Shown here: positions 34,330 to 46,100 of the stretch, in pieces
Position numbering within the stretch: the stretch's first letter is position 1
Layout of the letters: the number at the start of each line of letters is the position of its first letter
NCBI GenBank assembly: GCA_022606135.1
Contig: JABYQN010000004.1
Span: 248,001-312,000, forward strand
Length of the DNA: 64,000 nt
Reading direction: 5' to 3'
From: Fomes fomentarius
Taxonomy: Eukaryota > Basidiomycota > Agaricomycetes > Polyporales > Polyporaceae
Made by a program: the position numbers and the translations under genes
Notes under the pieces: generated by a model
Database searches by the model: none
What the model saw: only the letters and a program-made list of their open reading frames with translations
What the model was told of the DNA's origin: nothing

Positions 34330-35668
34330 ACATGCGGCTGGTCCGCAGTGTTCAACGTCCTCGCGACAGCAACATCTCGAGCATCCAAGTATAAGCCTCA
34401 CACATAGTCAATGTACGGGAAACAACGACAGAAACACTACTTACAAGGTTAAGGTATGGTCCCTCAGCTTCATCGCGCCCTCAATATACTGATGTCGCCT
34501 TAGCCAGGATACTCATGCGGGCATGGGTTACCGAGATGGATTAGGCGCGTCGCACGCGGCTGGCGGCAGCAAGACCTCAACCACCCAAATATGACTATCA
34601 TCAATGCTCAACGAACGGGAAACGGGATCAAGGCCAAGGTATGATCACTCAATTTTATGTAGTCCTCCATATACTGATGTCACCGTGTTTAGGATACCCA
34701 TGCGAGCATTTACCGACATGGACTGAGTCACATGCGGCTGGTCCGCAGTGTTGACTGTCCTCGCAGCAGCAAGATCCTCGACCACCCAAGTATGATTGAA
34801 CACTCCACAAACGGGAACTAGTCCGAGAAAAACGTGAAACGAGGCGCAGGTACGATCCCTCAGCTTCATGTCACCGTGCTTCATATATTGATGTCGCCTT
34901 GGTTAGAACACTCATGCGGGCATGGGTTACTGACATGGAGTTAGAGAGTCACACGCGGCGGGTCCGCGTCCTCGTGGTAGCAAGACCTCGACCACTCGTC
35001 CATGACTCTCAATACTGCTCAACAAACGCCCATTAACGCACGAAAACCTGGATCAAGGCGAAGGTATGATCATTCAGTTTCATATCGTCCTCCATATACT
35101 AATGTCGCCTTGTTTAGGATACCCGTGCGGGCATGGGTGAGTCACACGCGGCTGGTCCGCGGTGTTGACCGTCCTCGTTGCAGCAAGACTTCGACTGCTC
35201 AAGCATCGATGCTCAACACATGGAGAACAACGACAGCAAGACGTGATACAAGGCCAAGGTACGGATTCGTCACAGAGCGGATGCCTGCCACGACCATTTC
35301 AAGCCATGTTCAGCGGCCGACCTCCTTCAAGGAGCCGGGTCTATTTGACTTCGGCCACTCTATCGCTCAAGACATGCGACTTGCGCACTCGATCCTACTA
35401 GGTATTTGACCATCGACCTTGACGCTATCTGTGGAACCGACACAACAAATCCTCGACACTCACATGCCGACCGAATCGATATTGCAACAGTACGATGCTT
35501 CGACACATCGTAGTGCTTAGTATAGTAGTAGTAGTAGTAGATTGTGAGGACCGGCTTCGAGACGGTCATGCAACAGATCCTCGATTCAAGACGCCGGCCC
35601 CGAGGTACGGTCGACCGGGCTTGTGGTCGTTCCTGGCGCAGGCCTCTTCGTGGCCCTCGGGACTAGTA

Positions 35669-35685
35669 CCCGCGAGTTTTGCGGG
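35669..35685 (+). ncRNA. Conserved 3' hairpin, copy C
   Basis: Stem CCCGC / GCGGG with the loop GAGTTTT, context ACTAGTA...GAAGCCAA. Confidence 0.65.
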
Positions 35686-36203
35686 GAAGCCAACGTGCGC
35701 CGAAATGTTTGTGTCCGAATCCCAGACTCGCGTTCTGTTTCAAATCGACTTACTTGCAAAAGATCTCACTATTTGGTTAATGGTGCTACTTAAGCTTTTA
35801 CTGTCGAGTCGCCACCCGCCGATACTGAATTAAATTGTCTTTGGGAATTGGAGGTTGCCGTGAGAACCAGTGAAGTGCAATCTTGAGGAATCAATGCACG
35901 ACGAGCCGAATTACCCCCATCTTCTGGGCAGAAACTGATCTTTCCAGCCCATGAGGCAGCCCGAAGGGATCCCAAACACAATACCACTGGCTTACAAGTT
36001 AATGACCATGCATCTTCATTCTCTCATGAAGTGCGTGACCTGATCTATACAAGACTCATAACTAACACGTGCTTTGATGCACTAACAAGTATCTATGCAC
36101 CGAGAATATATACCTGCTTGACCATCCCAAGTATCGGGAATGTCAGAATTGAATATTGAGTTCACTCTCCACGGCTCGCGCAGTAGGAGATCTCGGGGGA
36201 CAT

Positions 36204-37998
36204 CTACGCAGTCTTCGAAGAAGTCGAGTTCTTCTTCGCGGACCCGGTCGGAGCCGCAGCAGCGAAGCTCGTGCAGGCGCCGTTATCTGCCCAGTCGCCC
36301 ACAGAGCCTCCAGGGGTGGACCCGTACGTCCACCACTTCGCAGTCCAGAGGTGGCCGTTGTAGACGACCTGCTGGCCGCCGGTGTACTGGAAATCAAAAC
36401 GAGCACGATGAGCATCACGCAAGGCAGTCGGAAGAGGAGATGGAGAAACACGTAACGTACGGCGACATTGTTGACCCAGGCAGGGACCCCAGCGCAGCTG
36501 CCCGAGTTGACTGTCGTAGTCGTCGGCTGGGTCGTCGTCGTAGTGGTGACCGGCTTCGTGGTGGGCGTGGTTGGGACAGTGGTCGTGCCACCGCTCTGGC
36601 GGATCGCATTCTTGACCTGGCTGTCGATGCGGCCGTTGTCTGCGGGTCATGTATTAGTTCGACGATCAGGAGAGCGGAAGACGAAAGACGCACTCCATGC
36701 TTGAGAGGCATCCCAGAGCATGACGCCGCCGAAGGAGGAGTACTGGCTGCGCGCGGCGAGTGCGATGTTGATGAGGGTCGTGGGGTCGACGTAGCCGGAA
36801 CCTCCTGCCGTAGCAGAGGCGAGTGCGCCGATGTAGACCTTGGTGTTCTTGCTGACGGAGACGGTCCTTGCCCAGGTGTCCCATTGGTTGAAGTCGAACT
36901 GGCCGGGGTAGTTGGTAAGGGAGCAGTAGTTGTTATCTTTTTAAAAGCAACACATGAGTTCAGTGGCACTAGAAGTTAGTCCATCCAAGTCGACATACAG
37001 AACTGGGGGAAGACCGCATCGATGGCAACAGCATTCAAGACGCTGAAGCGCAATCAGTAAGCGATGCGTAGAGACATATTCAAATGACTTACGTTTGCTG
37101 GTACGCATCGGGGTACGGGCACTGTGGAGCTGCAGTGACGTAGATCTTCCTACCCGCACCGCTCGCGAGCGTGCGAAGGCGATTGATCATAGAGTCCCAG
37201 TATTGCGTTCCAGGGCCACCCTCGACATCGATGTCAATACCGTCGAGGACAGCGCTGCCGAAGGGACGCGTCGAGCTGCTGCCGGCGAAGAATAGGTTCC
37301 AGAGAGTGTCCCCAAAGGCTGTAGCCTGCGCGGCCGACGAGAAGGTTGTCGCGCCAGTCGCCCCACCAAGGGAGAGAAGAATGATCTTGCCCTTGGACTG
37401 GCAGGTCTGGATGTCCTGTGCGAGGAAGCTGCAGTCTGGCAAGCGAGTGCCAGGGAAGACCGACTTGTCATTGGCGTTGCAGATCTGAAGCAATAAACGG
37501 TTAACGATAAGGTCTGTGAGGAAAAGTAAAGCATCCCGGAAGAGGGGAAGATATTTCGCTGATATACTGACGTTGGAAAGATCCAGGGAAGGCAGCCCGC
37601 CGGTGCTGAAGAAGACATTAAGGAATGCAACGGGAATCACGTCGATTGTGTCATCCTGAAAACGTGATTGTGAGTAGGCATACGCTTTGCCTTCGGTGGT
37701 CGAAATACCTGGCAGTATGTGGCCAGATTCTTCTGCCAGTTGGCCGGGTCGTTCTCATGCGTAGCGCCATACGAGTTCTGACCCCAATACCTGGAAAAGG
37801 AGGATAAAATTCAACACCTCGGCGGGTTCTCGGAAGCAACTTACACGACAACCTAGAGGTAGAAACAATCAATGCAAGAAATACGAATAGCAGAAGCTGA
37901 TCGCGTACGTTGTCTTTCCGATTGATATCGAAGGCAGCGGCCTGGAGTGCGCCGACGGCGAGCATTGCAAGGGCGGAGTTGAGCCAGAAGGATACCAT
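36204..37998 (-). CDS. GH18 chitinase with CBM5/12-type domain, copy 1
   Basis: Secreted endochitinase expected to cut chitin beta-1,4 bonds. Nine exons: 37998-37909, 37852-37845 (8 nt), 37790-37709, 37655-37572, 37484-37093, 37042-36999, 36936-36694, 36639-36461, 36386-36204. The joined length is 1305 bp, exactly 435 codons including the stop. Order: signal peptide MVSFWLNSALAMLAVGALQA; VVVYWGQNSYG; the LSLGG strand; catalytic DxxDxDxE as DGIDIDVEGG; YVTAAPQCPYPD; GGVMLWDAS; Thr-rich linker; and a C-terminal Trp-rich chitin-binding module (YNGHLWTAKWWTYGSTPGGS). Class III-like (yeast CTS1/hevamine group). The intron before NNYCS ends AAAAAG, weaker than CACAG in copy 2. All motifs are intact. 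Confidence 0.92.
37845..37852 (-). other. 8-nt microexon of the chitinase gene, copy 1
   Basis: GTTGTCGT between CTCTAG and GTAAGT. With the next exon's first G it encodes VVV directly before YWGQN. The matching microexon in copy 2 is GTGGTCGT at 55750-55757. Confidence 0.8.
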
Positions 37999-39753
37999 GA
38001 TGAGTGGTTGGGCTGCGAAGCGAGAGAGCGAAAGTCGATCTGGTGAGGGAGGAGTTGGAACCCTTGCCAAATTGCTGAGGGTCGCTGGTGGCCCTTATAT
38101 CGTCTCATGAGGCGCAGAAAAGGGAGTGCATCCTTGATGCGTCGCGCACGCACGGGGTCCCATGCAGAGATGGGAGACGCATGAAGAACGTCCGCGCTCG
38201 GGTTGACCGCACTGAGCCTTGGGCGACCGCAAAGGCCCGTGTGGGCGGCCGCGCAAACGACGTCAAAGACAAGATGTTATTGGGTCGTTATGTGGCGCGA
38301 CGGATAGCGAAGCAAATGTTGGGGAACCCGTGTTGACCCAGGATGAGCCTCCAACAGGCGGTTCTCCCTCTTTCGTATCAACGTCGCCTGTAAAGCGGGC
38401 ATAATCAGATCCAAGTATGCCGGGCGACCGGAGTCAAGATACGTACCGTGACGCAGGACCACATTGTCCGAGGCTCCGCGTCTGCAATCCGCAAAATTTG
38501 GAAGACATGGCCAGCATTGATATTCATAAGTATCTCACCTGTCGTAGGACTGGGGTATGTATGTCGATACTTCGTCTACATAAGCGTTCCTTATCAAGCC
38601 TGCCGCCATGCTTCGGTACGATTACACTTATGTTGTGCAAGAGCATGCGACCCGGATATCCTTCAAGTTGCACCAGAAGAACGTGAAGGCTGCTTCCAAT
38701 ACCACCAACTCATGCAGACTTGAGCTTACCTTGAGAACGAGATGCTCCATCATGGTTGCGATGGAACAAGACGGTCACCGGTCAGGTGGCAGTGGTGTCA
38801 CTACAATAAACGCTGGTCCTAGAATGCTTTCGGAAATCCCTCTTCGAGATCGGCTCTAGGTTCGAACCGCCGCTCTGGCACTTTCTCGGCATCTTACGAC
38901 CATGAACCGCCTTCTTCTCCGAGTTGCAAATATTTCGATGTGGAAGAGGAGCATTCACGTTATTGAAATAGGCAGATTCACCTTCCACGGTCGCTCAGAA
39001 AACGATATACTGCACACTCTTCGAAGTGGCTGTTCCGACGTTTCGCGGAGGAAGCATGCGGGTATAGATCTAGTCACAAGTGACCCAACTTTAACCCCGA
39101 TGGTCCTCTAAAGTATTTGTCGTACGGCATGCCTGTAACATGGAAGCCAAAGGAAGCAGTAGGATCCTACTTCGAATGCTGCCGTACGACTACCTTTTTG
39201 GCCGGCTTCACGCCCGCACATCCCGGCTTCAGCTTCGGGCGTTTGACTAAGGCGAAATTGCGTATGGTTAGAAGTAACCACAGATTCCCAATCTGTCATA
39301 AATGAATCAAAGAATGTGTTGATCAGATCAATAGCGTCGGGCACACCGCATCCCGCGTCATCGGACATACCATCCCGGGCCCGCTCCCAGAAGATCGCGC
39401 GCGGCGGCGCACTGGCGCTGCAGCGGCTGCACTAACACAGACGGAGGCGAAACTCAAAGTCACACCTCAGGACGATGCCGTGAGGCATCTACCTAGCTGT
39501 AATGGCAGTGAACATCAATCGAAAGTCCGATATCTTCTCACTCTTGTGCAACGAGCTTCATCCACGTTCGCTGCCTAGAACAAGAGAGGCTAGCCGATGA
39601 ATCTACGTCTTGAAAAATAGCCCCCTGGAGTCCCGGAAAGAATAATTGGTCCATATCCACCCCTGTGACCAGATAATATCGACAAGGTACCCTCCTCGGC
39701 TCTCAAAGCGGACAATGCACGCTTCCCGAGTCAACTCAGAATAAATCCGACCA
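37999..39753. other. Spacer between the two chitinase genes, left copy
   Basis: Matches 55904-57784. Holds the promoter of the CBM-chitinase gene at the left end and, downstream, only short broken frames; one on the - strand at 39108-39368 (contains EAEAGMCGREAGQKGSRTAAFE) has a diverged partner at 57104-57304. No function can be assigned. Confidence 0.45.
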
Positions 39754-41347
39754 CTACAAGCCTCCCTGAGGATGACTATGCGAATGACCGCGGTGGCGGC
39801 GGCGAACGTCTGATGTGATAGTGGCCAGGATGTCCGCGTCTACCCTAACAGAGGTCGCCGTGTCGGAGCTCCCGTCGTGCGGGACATCTGCCGAGGGACC
39901 GGACATGGTGGATGCTTCCATAGGACCCGAAGTAGCAGCGTCGGCATCTCCGGATTCACCTGTTCCAGCAGCGCCGACAGCCTTGGCCCCGGTGGCCGTG
40001 AGCTGGCTCTTGATGTATGGCATCGTAATTGCTGTTGGCTAGAATAAGAGTGCATGTGAGTATGTCACTGCCTGCGATGCATCGCCAGGCGAAGAATGCA
40101 GCAGAACGGAGGAGAACGTGTTCAGCCTGACTCGAGCACAACCATCAGATTCACATGTACACACTCACATTCGGCTGCATATGCACATCCCAGAGCATCA
40201 CGCCGCCAAACGATGCGTAGTTGTTGCGCGTACCAGCGATGATCTGGCCCATCTGGTCTGCAGTGACGTAGTGCGCCCCGGCATCCTGAGAGGCGGACGC
40301 GCCGACGAACACGAGGGGGTCCTTATTCTTCGCGGATGTCTTCGCCCACTTATCCCTGTAGCAAGGATTGTGATGTTGACATGACGCGATGACGCAATGC
40401 GGTAGAGAAGGAGACGGAACGAGCACGGACCACTTGTCGAAGTTTCAATTCCGAGGCAGGGTGTTGTTGAGATACTGGTCGAGTCCGCAAACGTTGTTGT
40501 CTAGCACGGTCGAGTGTAAGCGAGATGTTTTCAGGTGGTACATACAGGAATGTCCACATATGATGGACAAACTTACAAAGGTCGTCAAGCGGGACCGTTC
40601 AATCCAAGGTACTCCGATCACGCCGACGAGTCAGTTAGGCTCATGAGCACCCCAGACGGGACTCAATCGCAACGTCGGAATCAGAGATGCTCACAACTCC
40701 AAATGGCCATTCATGAATGGGCACTGCGGCGCTGTACCAATACTGTTTCGTGTCATTCCCCTTCGGATTGTTCGCTGCAGCGTCCGCCACTGCCTCCACG
40801 AAGACGTCAAAATTGTCCGTTGTGCCCACCTCAACGTCGAAGTCGAATCTTCTGTGCGTTAGCCGATGGACTGCCTACTTCGTACAGCTACAACTTCGGG
40901 TACTCACCCATCGAACGTCGCGCTCCCAAACGGCCGCACAGTGTCAGTCCCACCGAGGAATCTGTCATACATCAGCTGGCCGAACGCCTTCGCCTGGTCA
41001 GCATTCACAAGCTTGATCTCCTTGTCTCCGTCTCCGCCGCCCAGGGACATGGTCACGATCTTGCCCTTCTGCTGGCACAGCGTGATGTCCTGCTCCAGGG
41101 ATTGACAAGCAAAATTGTCCCCGTCACAGTTCTACCAAAATAACCGATGTGAATATCGATACCTCGATATCCCAGCGAGATGATTACCCCCGCGAGGTTC
41201 AATTTCAGCGAGCTCGCGCCCAGCGCGCCGCCGTGGTCCCACACAAAGCCCATTGTGATGATGTCTACCGTTCGGATTCTGTGGGGACACACAAAGTTAG
41301 CATACGCGCATACAAGGGTGGCAGGTATACTGACATTGCACATGTCG
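39754..41347 (-). pseudogene. Second GH18 chitinase, copy 1, missing its 5' end
   Basis: Collinear with the intact copy at 57785-59607 but lacks the signal peptide, microexon and YWGQN exon: similarity stops after ACATGTCG at 41347. Remaining parts: MGFVWDHGGALGASSLKLNL; EQDIMLCQQKGKIVTMSLGG on the - strand near 41100-41030; catalytic FDFDVEVGTTDNFDVF near 40850-40800; GGVMLWD near 40200; and a Thr/Asp-rich tail ending SHPQGGL-stop. A 5-bp deletion at about 40725 shifts the frame just before the conserved APQCPF segment. The upstream junction joins it to dehydrogenase debris. No functional product is expected. Confidence 0.85.
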
Positions 41348-41660
41348 CTCTCCCATGGCCTTCAACTCAGCGAGGATGACCTCTGGAAGCACAATCACCA
41401 GCGCACCGCCCGATGCGAGCTTGTACATATGCCAGGGCCTGAGTGTCTTCCAGCGAGATCGCATCGTACACGAACTCAAGCGGGGTGCCTTGAGTGAGCT
41501 TCGGCAGCCCGTCAAAAATGGTGGATGCAGGGAGAGATATATAGCGGTCGAGGACGTGTGTCGCGCCGAGGAGGCGAGCAGGGAAGTATTATGTGTGGAG
41601 GATGGGTGCGAAATCTGGATAGCCGAACGAGTGAGTGAACTATCAACTGAAATGAAAGCT
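41348..41660 (-). pseudogene. Fragment of a zinc-type alcohol dehydrogenase/enoyl reductase-like gene
   Basis: On the - strand the sequence reads RLLGATHVLDRYISLPASTI, then FDGLPKLTQGTPLEFVYDAI and, one frame over, ASGGALVIVLPEVILAELKA. GATHVLDR followed by VYDAIS and GG.LV.VLP is typical of the NAD(P)-binding part of medium-chain dehydrogenase/reductases in basidiomycetes. There is an in-frame stop before LLGATHV and a small insertion after DTQALAY, so it is dead. It directly abuts the truncated chitinase. Confidence 0.6.
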
Positions 41661-41689
41661 TGAATATGAGACGTACCCTCTGCCCCAGA

Positions 41690-41790
41690 ACAACGCTCAT
41701 GATGTTAGAGGTCGACCGTAGCCACGAACTTCGAAGTACTCCGCGCGATCAAGACGAGGTCGGAGTCGGCGCTAATCTTCCTTGGCGCTC
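41690..41790 (-). pseudogene. Copy of the ALG12 promoter-proximal region and start
   Basis: On the - strand the string ACGGTCGACCTCTAACATCA followed by TGAGC matches 29393-29416, just at the ALG12 ATG, and similarity extends about 90 bp upstream (CGCGCGGAG, CCGACTCCG). After the ATG it keeps about ten bases (GTTGTTCTGG), then diverges into dehydrogenase-like debris. Confidence 0.65.
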
Positions 41791-42139
41791 TAATAAATTT
41801 AAATTTCACATCAGGCGTATTTTGGTTCTTCACCCTCGCTCTCCTGCGCAGCTGGTTAGGCTAGATCGACCTGGGAGAAGGGAGACGCGAGAGTGCGCGA
41901 TGGTATGTCAGTGACCTGCACATCTCTCGCGATGTCGAAACCAGAGTCCACCTCCAGGCAATGGCGGAGGCGCCTTTCGCCTCAGTCTACTGATGTCATG
42001 AAGCAACCTGGACTCAACAGCTAGGATTTTGGTTGCAGTAATCACGCGATATGTCACGCTTTGGAGTTCATGTACGTCTTCTCAATTGTACACCATGCAC
42101 ATGTTGTGCGCATACTGACACGTCACTTCGCTCTGCAGG
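41791..42139. other. Intergenic, nothing recognised
   Basis: Gap between the rearranged gene debris and repeat copy D. Confidence 0.4.
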
Positions 42140-43117
42140 CCTGCGTCTGTCTGTTTCTCGCCCTAGCGCTGCTCAGCATTAATGTAGTATCCGTCCACAT
42201 AAGTCACTCAGGCCCTCTCTTTTGACGTACACACGTCGAACGCTTCACTTATGCCACAGTTCTTTCAAACAGAACGCGGTATGTGACCTCGTCCTCGCAC
42301 TACTCTCAATTGCCGAACGAACGGACGACCTCCTCCAAGTGCTCCAACTTTGACACCTCAACATTGATCTCGCCGGAAGTCAGCCACCCATCACATTGGC
42401 ATCATTAGGTTCGACGCAAACCGCTCACGCTGATATGGCGTGGAGGGAGACTATTCACATCGTCAACCACCCCTTGACTGTACACCCCGCTTTCCTGTTG
42501 CAACCTGATACCCGTCCAACGAGCCGTTTCATCGTGCATCTCCGGCAGTTCGCAACTGACGCACCTCGAGCGCTATCACGTTGAAATTCACTGTTGGGGC
42601 CAACTCGAATGTAGTCTGTCTCAGAGACAGAAATGCTGTTGAACTGTGAGTCATGGACTTCGCGAGAAGACTAGCCGCACTGGAATAGACGGCAGGGAAT
42701 CGCATGTTGACAAACAAAGAGAAACAAGGGAGTGCCAGTGTATGGCGCCTCTCTAAGTCTAGGCTGAGTCGACGTTCAAACATCCATCGTCATCCTATGG
42801 TCTAGAGCCAACACGAGACAGCAATTCTCCTGTGATCTCCATTGGACTTGGTCTAGAACGCAGCGCCTCACGCCCACCTCCGGCTTCCTATTCTGTACCA
42901 GCCTGAATACTCGGTCCGATCACAAACTCAACCGTCGGTCTACACTGCCTCGTTCGGAACCCACCACCAAAGCGAGCCACCCGCGACGGGATGCCACTCG
43001 GATACCAGAGCAGCCCAAGTATTATGTCAGCGATTCAGCTCCGTTTATGACCCTTGCGACGCAGTGGCCGACTAAGCACCCGTTTAGTGTCGAGCGCTTA
43101 GCCTCCTGTCTCTCGGG

Positions 43118-43125
43118 TATATAAG
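43118..43125 (+). promoter_or_regulatory. TATA box of repeat copy D
   Basis: TATATAAG in CTCTCGGGTATATAAGGTCG; the GTGTCGAGCGCTTA motif precedes it as in the other copies. Confidence 0.6.
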
Positions 43126-46100
43126 GTCGCCTGGTTTGTCTGACCTCTCTCCCCAGAACCCACTTCCTTCTCCCTCCTACTACCCCCTTCAGGCCTTCGA
43201 CACTCCTCTATCTGCTTAGGATATACTTCGACAACAAATGTCGCACCATGGTCAGGTATGTCCACTCATATTTTAGCTTCGTGGTCGTGTACTGTACTCA
43301 TATCCCTCTTGCTACTATATATAAGATCTCAAAGATCCCAACGTGAGCCTCGTCAAGACGCAGGCATGGGACCTTGTGAGTCAGTCGCACGCGGCAGGTC
43401 CGCTGTGTTGACTGTCCTCGCGGCAGCAAGACCTCGATCTCGCCCACGAAACATAATTCTCATCTATGCCCAACGCACGCACGGGAAACCACGCAAGACA
43501 AACGGGAAACAAGGTACGATCTCTCACATTCATGTCGCCGCGCTTCTATACTGATGTCGCCTTGGTTAGAGTACTCATGCGGGCATGGGTTATTGACATG
43601 GATTGGGCGCGTCGCATGCGGCTGGCCCGCATTGTTGACCGTCCTCGCGACAGCAAGACCTCGATCTCGACCACCAAGTATAATTTTAAATCTATGCTCA
43701 ATGCACGCACCGGAAACAACGTAAGACAAACGGGATACAAGGCAAAGGTACGATTTCTCACCTTCCATGTCGCCGTGCTTCACATACTGATGTCGCCTTG
43801 GTTAGGACACCCATGCGGGCATGGGGGTATCGACATGGACCTAGTGAGTCACATGCGGCTGGTCCGCGGTGTTGACTGTCCTCGCGGTAGCAAGATATAG
43901 GCCACCCAAGTATACCTCTCAAAGCACGAAAGTAAAATGGGATACAAGGCCATACGGACGTAGTGAGTCACACGCGGCTGGTCCGCGGCGTTGACCGCCC
44001 TCGCGGCAGCAAGATCTTCGACCACCCAAGTATGAATGAATGCTCGACGAACGTGAAACAACCCCAGGCAAACGTGATGCAAGGCGAAGGTACGATCCCT
44101 CAGCTTTATGTCGCCGCGCTTCACGTATTGATGTCGCCTTGGTAGGACACCCATGCGGGCATGGGTCATTGACGTGGACCTAGTGAGTCACATGCGGCTG
44201 GTCCGCATTGTTGACCGCCCTCGCGGAAGCAAGAACTCGACCACACAAGTATGACTCTCATCAACGTTCAACGAACGGGAAACAACGCAAGAAAAACGGG
44301 ATCAAGACCAAGGTATGATCACTCCATTTCATGTAGCCTCCGTATACTGATGACAGCTTGTTCAGGATACTCATGCGGGCATTGGTTACCGACATGGATT
44401 AGGCGCGTCGCATGCGGCTGGTCCGCGGTATTGACCGTCCTTCGGCAGCAAGATTTTCGACCACCCGACTAAGAATGGGAAACAACCGAAGACAAAGGTA
44501 TACATACCAAGGTATGATTCCTCCACTTCTCTCGCGGCGCATCTAGACTGATATCGCCTTGGTTAGAACACCCGTGCGGGCATGGGCTATCGACATGGAC
44601 CTAGTGTGAGTCACACGCGGCTGGTCCGCGGGGTTGATCCTCCTCGCAGTAGCAAGATCTCGACCATTCAAGTACGGATCTGATTATTCCTCAGCAAACG
44701 GGCAACGACGAAACATAATCCGACTGATGGCCAAGGTATGATCACTCAGTTTCATATCGTTGTCCATATATTGATTTCGCCTTGGTTAGGCATGCGGGCA
44801 TGGGTTACTGACATGGATTGGGCGCGTCGCATGCGGTTGGTCCGTGGTGTTGATCGTCCTCGCGGCAGCAAGACCTGAACCACCCAAGTATGAATCTCTT
44901 CAATGCTCAAGAACGGGAAACAACGAAAGAAACACGCACTGCAAGGCCAAGGTATGATACCTCATGTCGCCGCGCTTCATTTGCTCACGTAGCGTTGGTT
45001 AGGCCACCCGTGCATGGATGAGTCGCATATGGTCGGTCTGGGGACAACAAGATGGCTACCATTGCGATTCCGCCACCCCGCCTATGGAAGACATGACCGC
45101 TGAGGGTTGAGATGCGGACGATATGGTTCCCCACCCGTTCATCACCTGGAGCGTCGCCATACGGCCCTGGTCAATCCTTCCTCAAGACAGGCCGTGGTCT
45201 GCAGTGCGTAACCAGGTGTTGACACTATCGGATACTACTCACGCGCCATGCAGAGACGTTCAGCGCCCTGAGGTGGTCCTGGACTGTCCCTCAAGCTTGC
45301 GAGATTGGGATCATGAATAGCGACGTCTGCCATCAAGAACCGTCACACCTGAGTACGTCCATCTTCAGGTCGCTCTCTATATGTGTCACATATGTTCGGC
45401 CGCTTAGACAGATATTTCACTGGATCATCTCCTGAAGCGGATAAGTAGCAGCAACTTCCCGAGAATGAAGAAACCAACAACATTGCTATCATGAGCGACA
45501 CGAGCGAACGAAAGGACCACGGCAGAGCACTGACCTCACAAACAAGATCTGCATTCAGACTTTGGACGAAACGGTTTCGACATCTCCCGCAACTCACTTA
45601 GACCTCAAGGACATGTCACGTATGCGACATCTCAGAGCCCGGGGCCCCGATAACAATACGGACGGCTCATGTTTTACGAGATTGCTAAGCGGATTGTTTA
45701 CGGCGGCGGCGACTGACTATCATGCGCGGGAACAACAGGGACAAGGACATTCGACTTCTCGATGACATCCGTCTACCGACAGCGCAATCAGACCTTCTAC
45801 TCAGTGGATATTCTCGACACTGGTAGCGACCGGAACCTGCCCTCAAGGGCCTGGTGCGATTGACGCGAGGCCACGGTACTAACCTCTATACTAGGATCGT
45901 AGACGACATCTCGCGACTCGGACGATATGGTGCGCGCCCGTCATGGCTTGGACGACCTACCTACCGCCATCCTCGGCAGCAGCGGCTACTGAAACATTCA
46001 CAACTTCGGATTCGGACAAGACGGCGCCCATCAATCATACGTTGTCCGACCTGCTCGGGAGACATCTGGACCACGTCTGCAACTTCCAACCATAATGATC

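Larger units (their letters stand above)
31790..35885 (+). repeat. Multi-copy transcription-unit-like repeat, copy C
   Basis: Upstream block from 31790, TATA box at 32151, leader with CACCATGG directly before a GTATGT donor near 32286, unit cores near 32382, 32598, 32818 and 33039, a 1.26-kb hAT-like insertion at 33072-34329, more cores near 34517, 34698, 34916 and 35131, then the 3' domain from about 35260 with the hairpin at 35669-35685. A trinucleotide run (AGT)n is at 35520-35541. Unlike copies B and D it lacks the more distal upstream block. If the leader intron is removed, the ATG opens a 39-codon frame into the first unit ending ISSIQV-stop. Confidence 0.7.
35965..41347. repeat. Segmental duplication, left copy (chitinase pair)
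   Basis: Collinear in the same orientation with 53820-59365. Begins near ACCACTGGC / CATGCATCTTCATTCTCTCA and ends abruptly after ACATTGCACATGTCG. Contains the GH18+CBM gene, a 1.75-kb spacer and a second GH18 gene. Confidence 0.85.

Noticed and set aside
36140..36979. 279-residue + strand frame over the chitinase 3' half
   Set aside because: Antisense shadow of the GH18+CBM exons, rich in Arg/Ser as expected from GC-rich coding DNA read backwards.
39240..39305. Possible tRNA-like hairpin (CAGATT...AATCTG)
   Set aside because: No A or B box and no acceptor stem; the pairing is a short coincidence within a broken frame shared with the right copy.
43550..44800. CRISPR-like array from regularly spaced repeats
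   Set aside because: Units are ~200-220 bp and imperfect, the 'spacers' are also repeated, the organism is a eukaryote and no cas genes exist.
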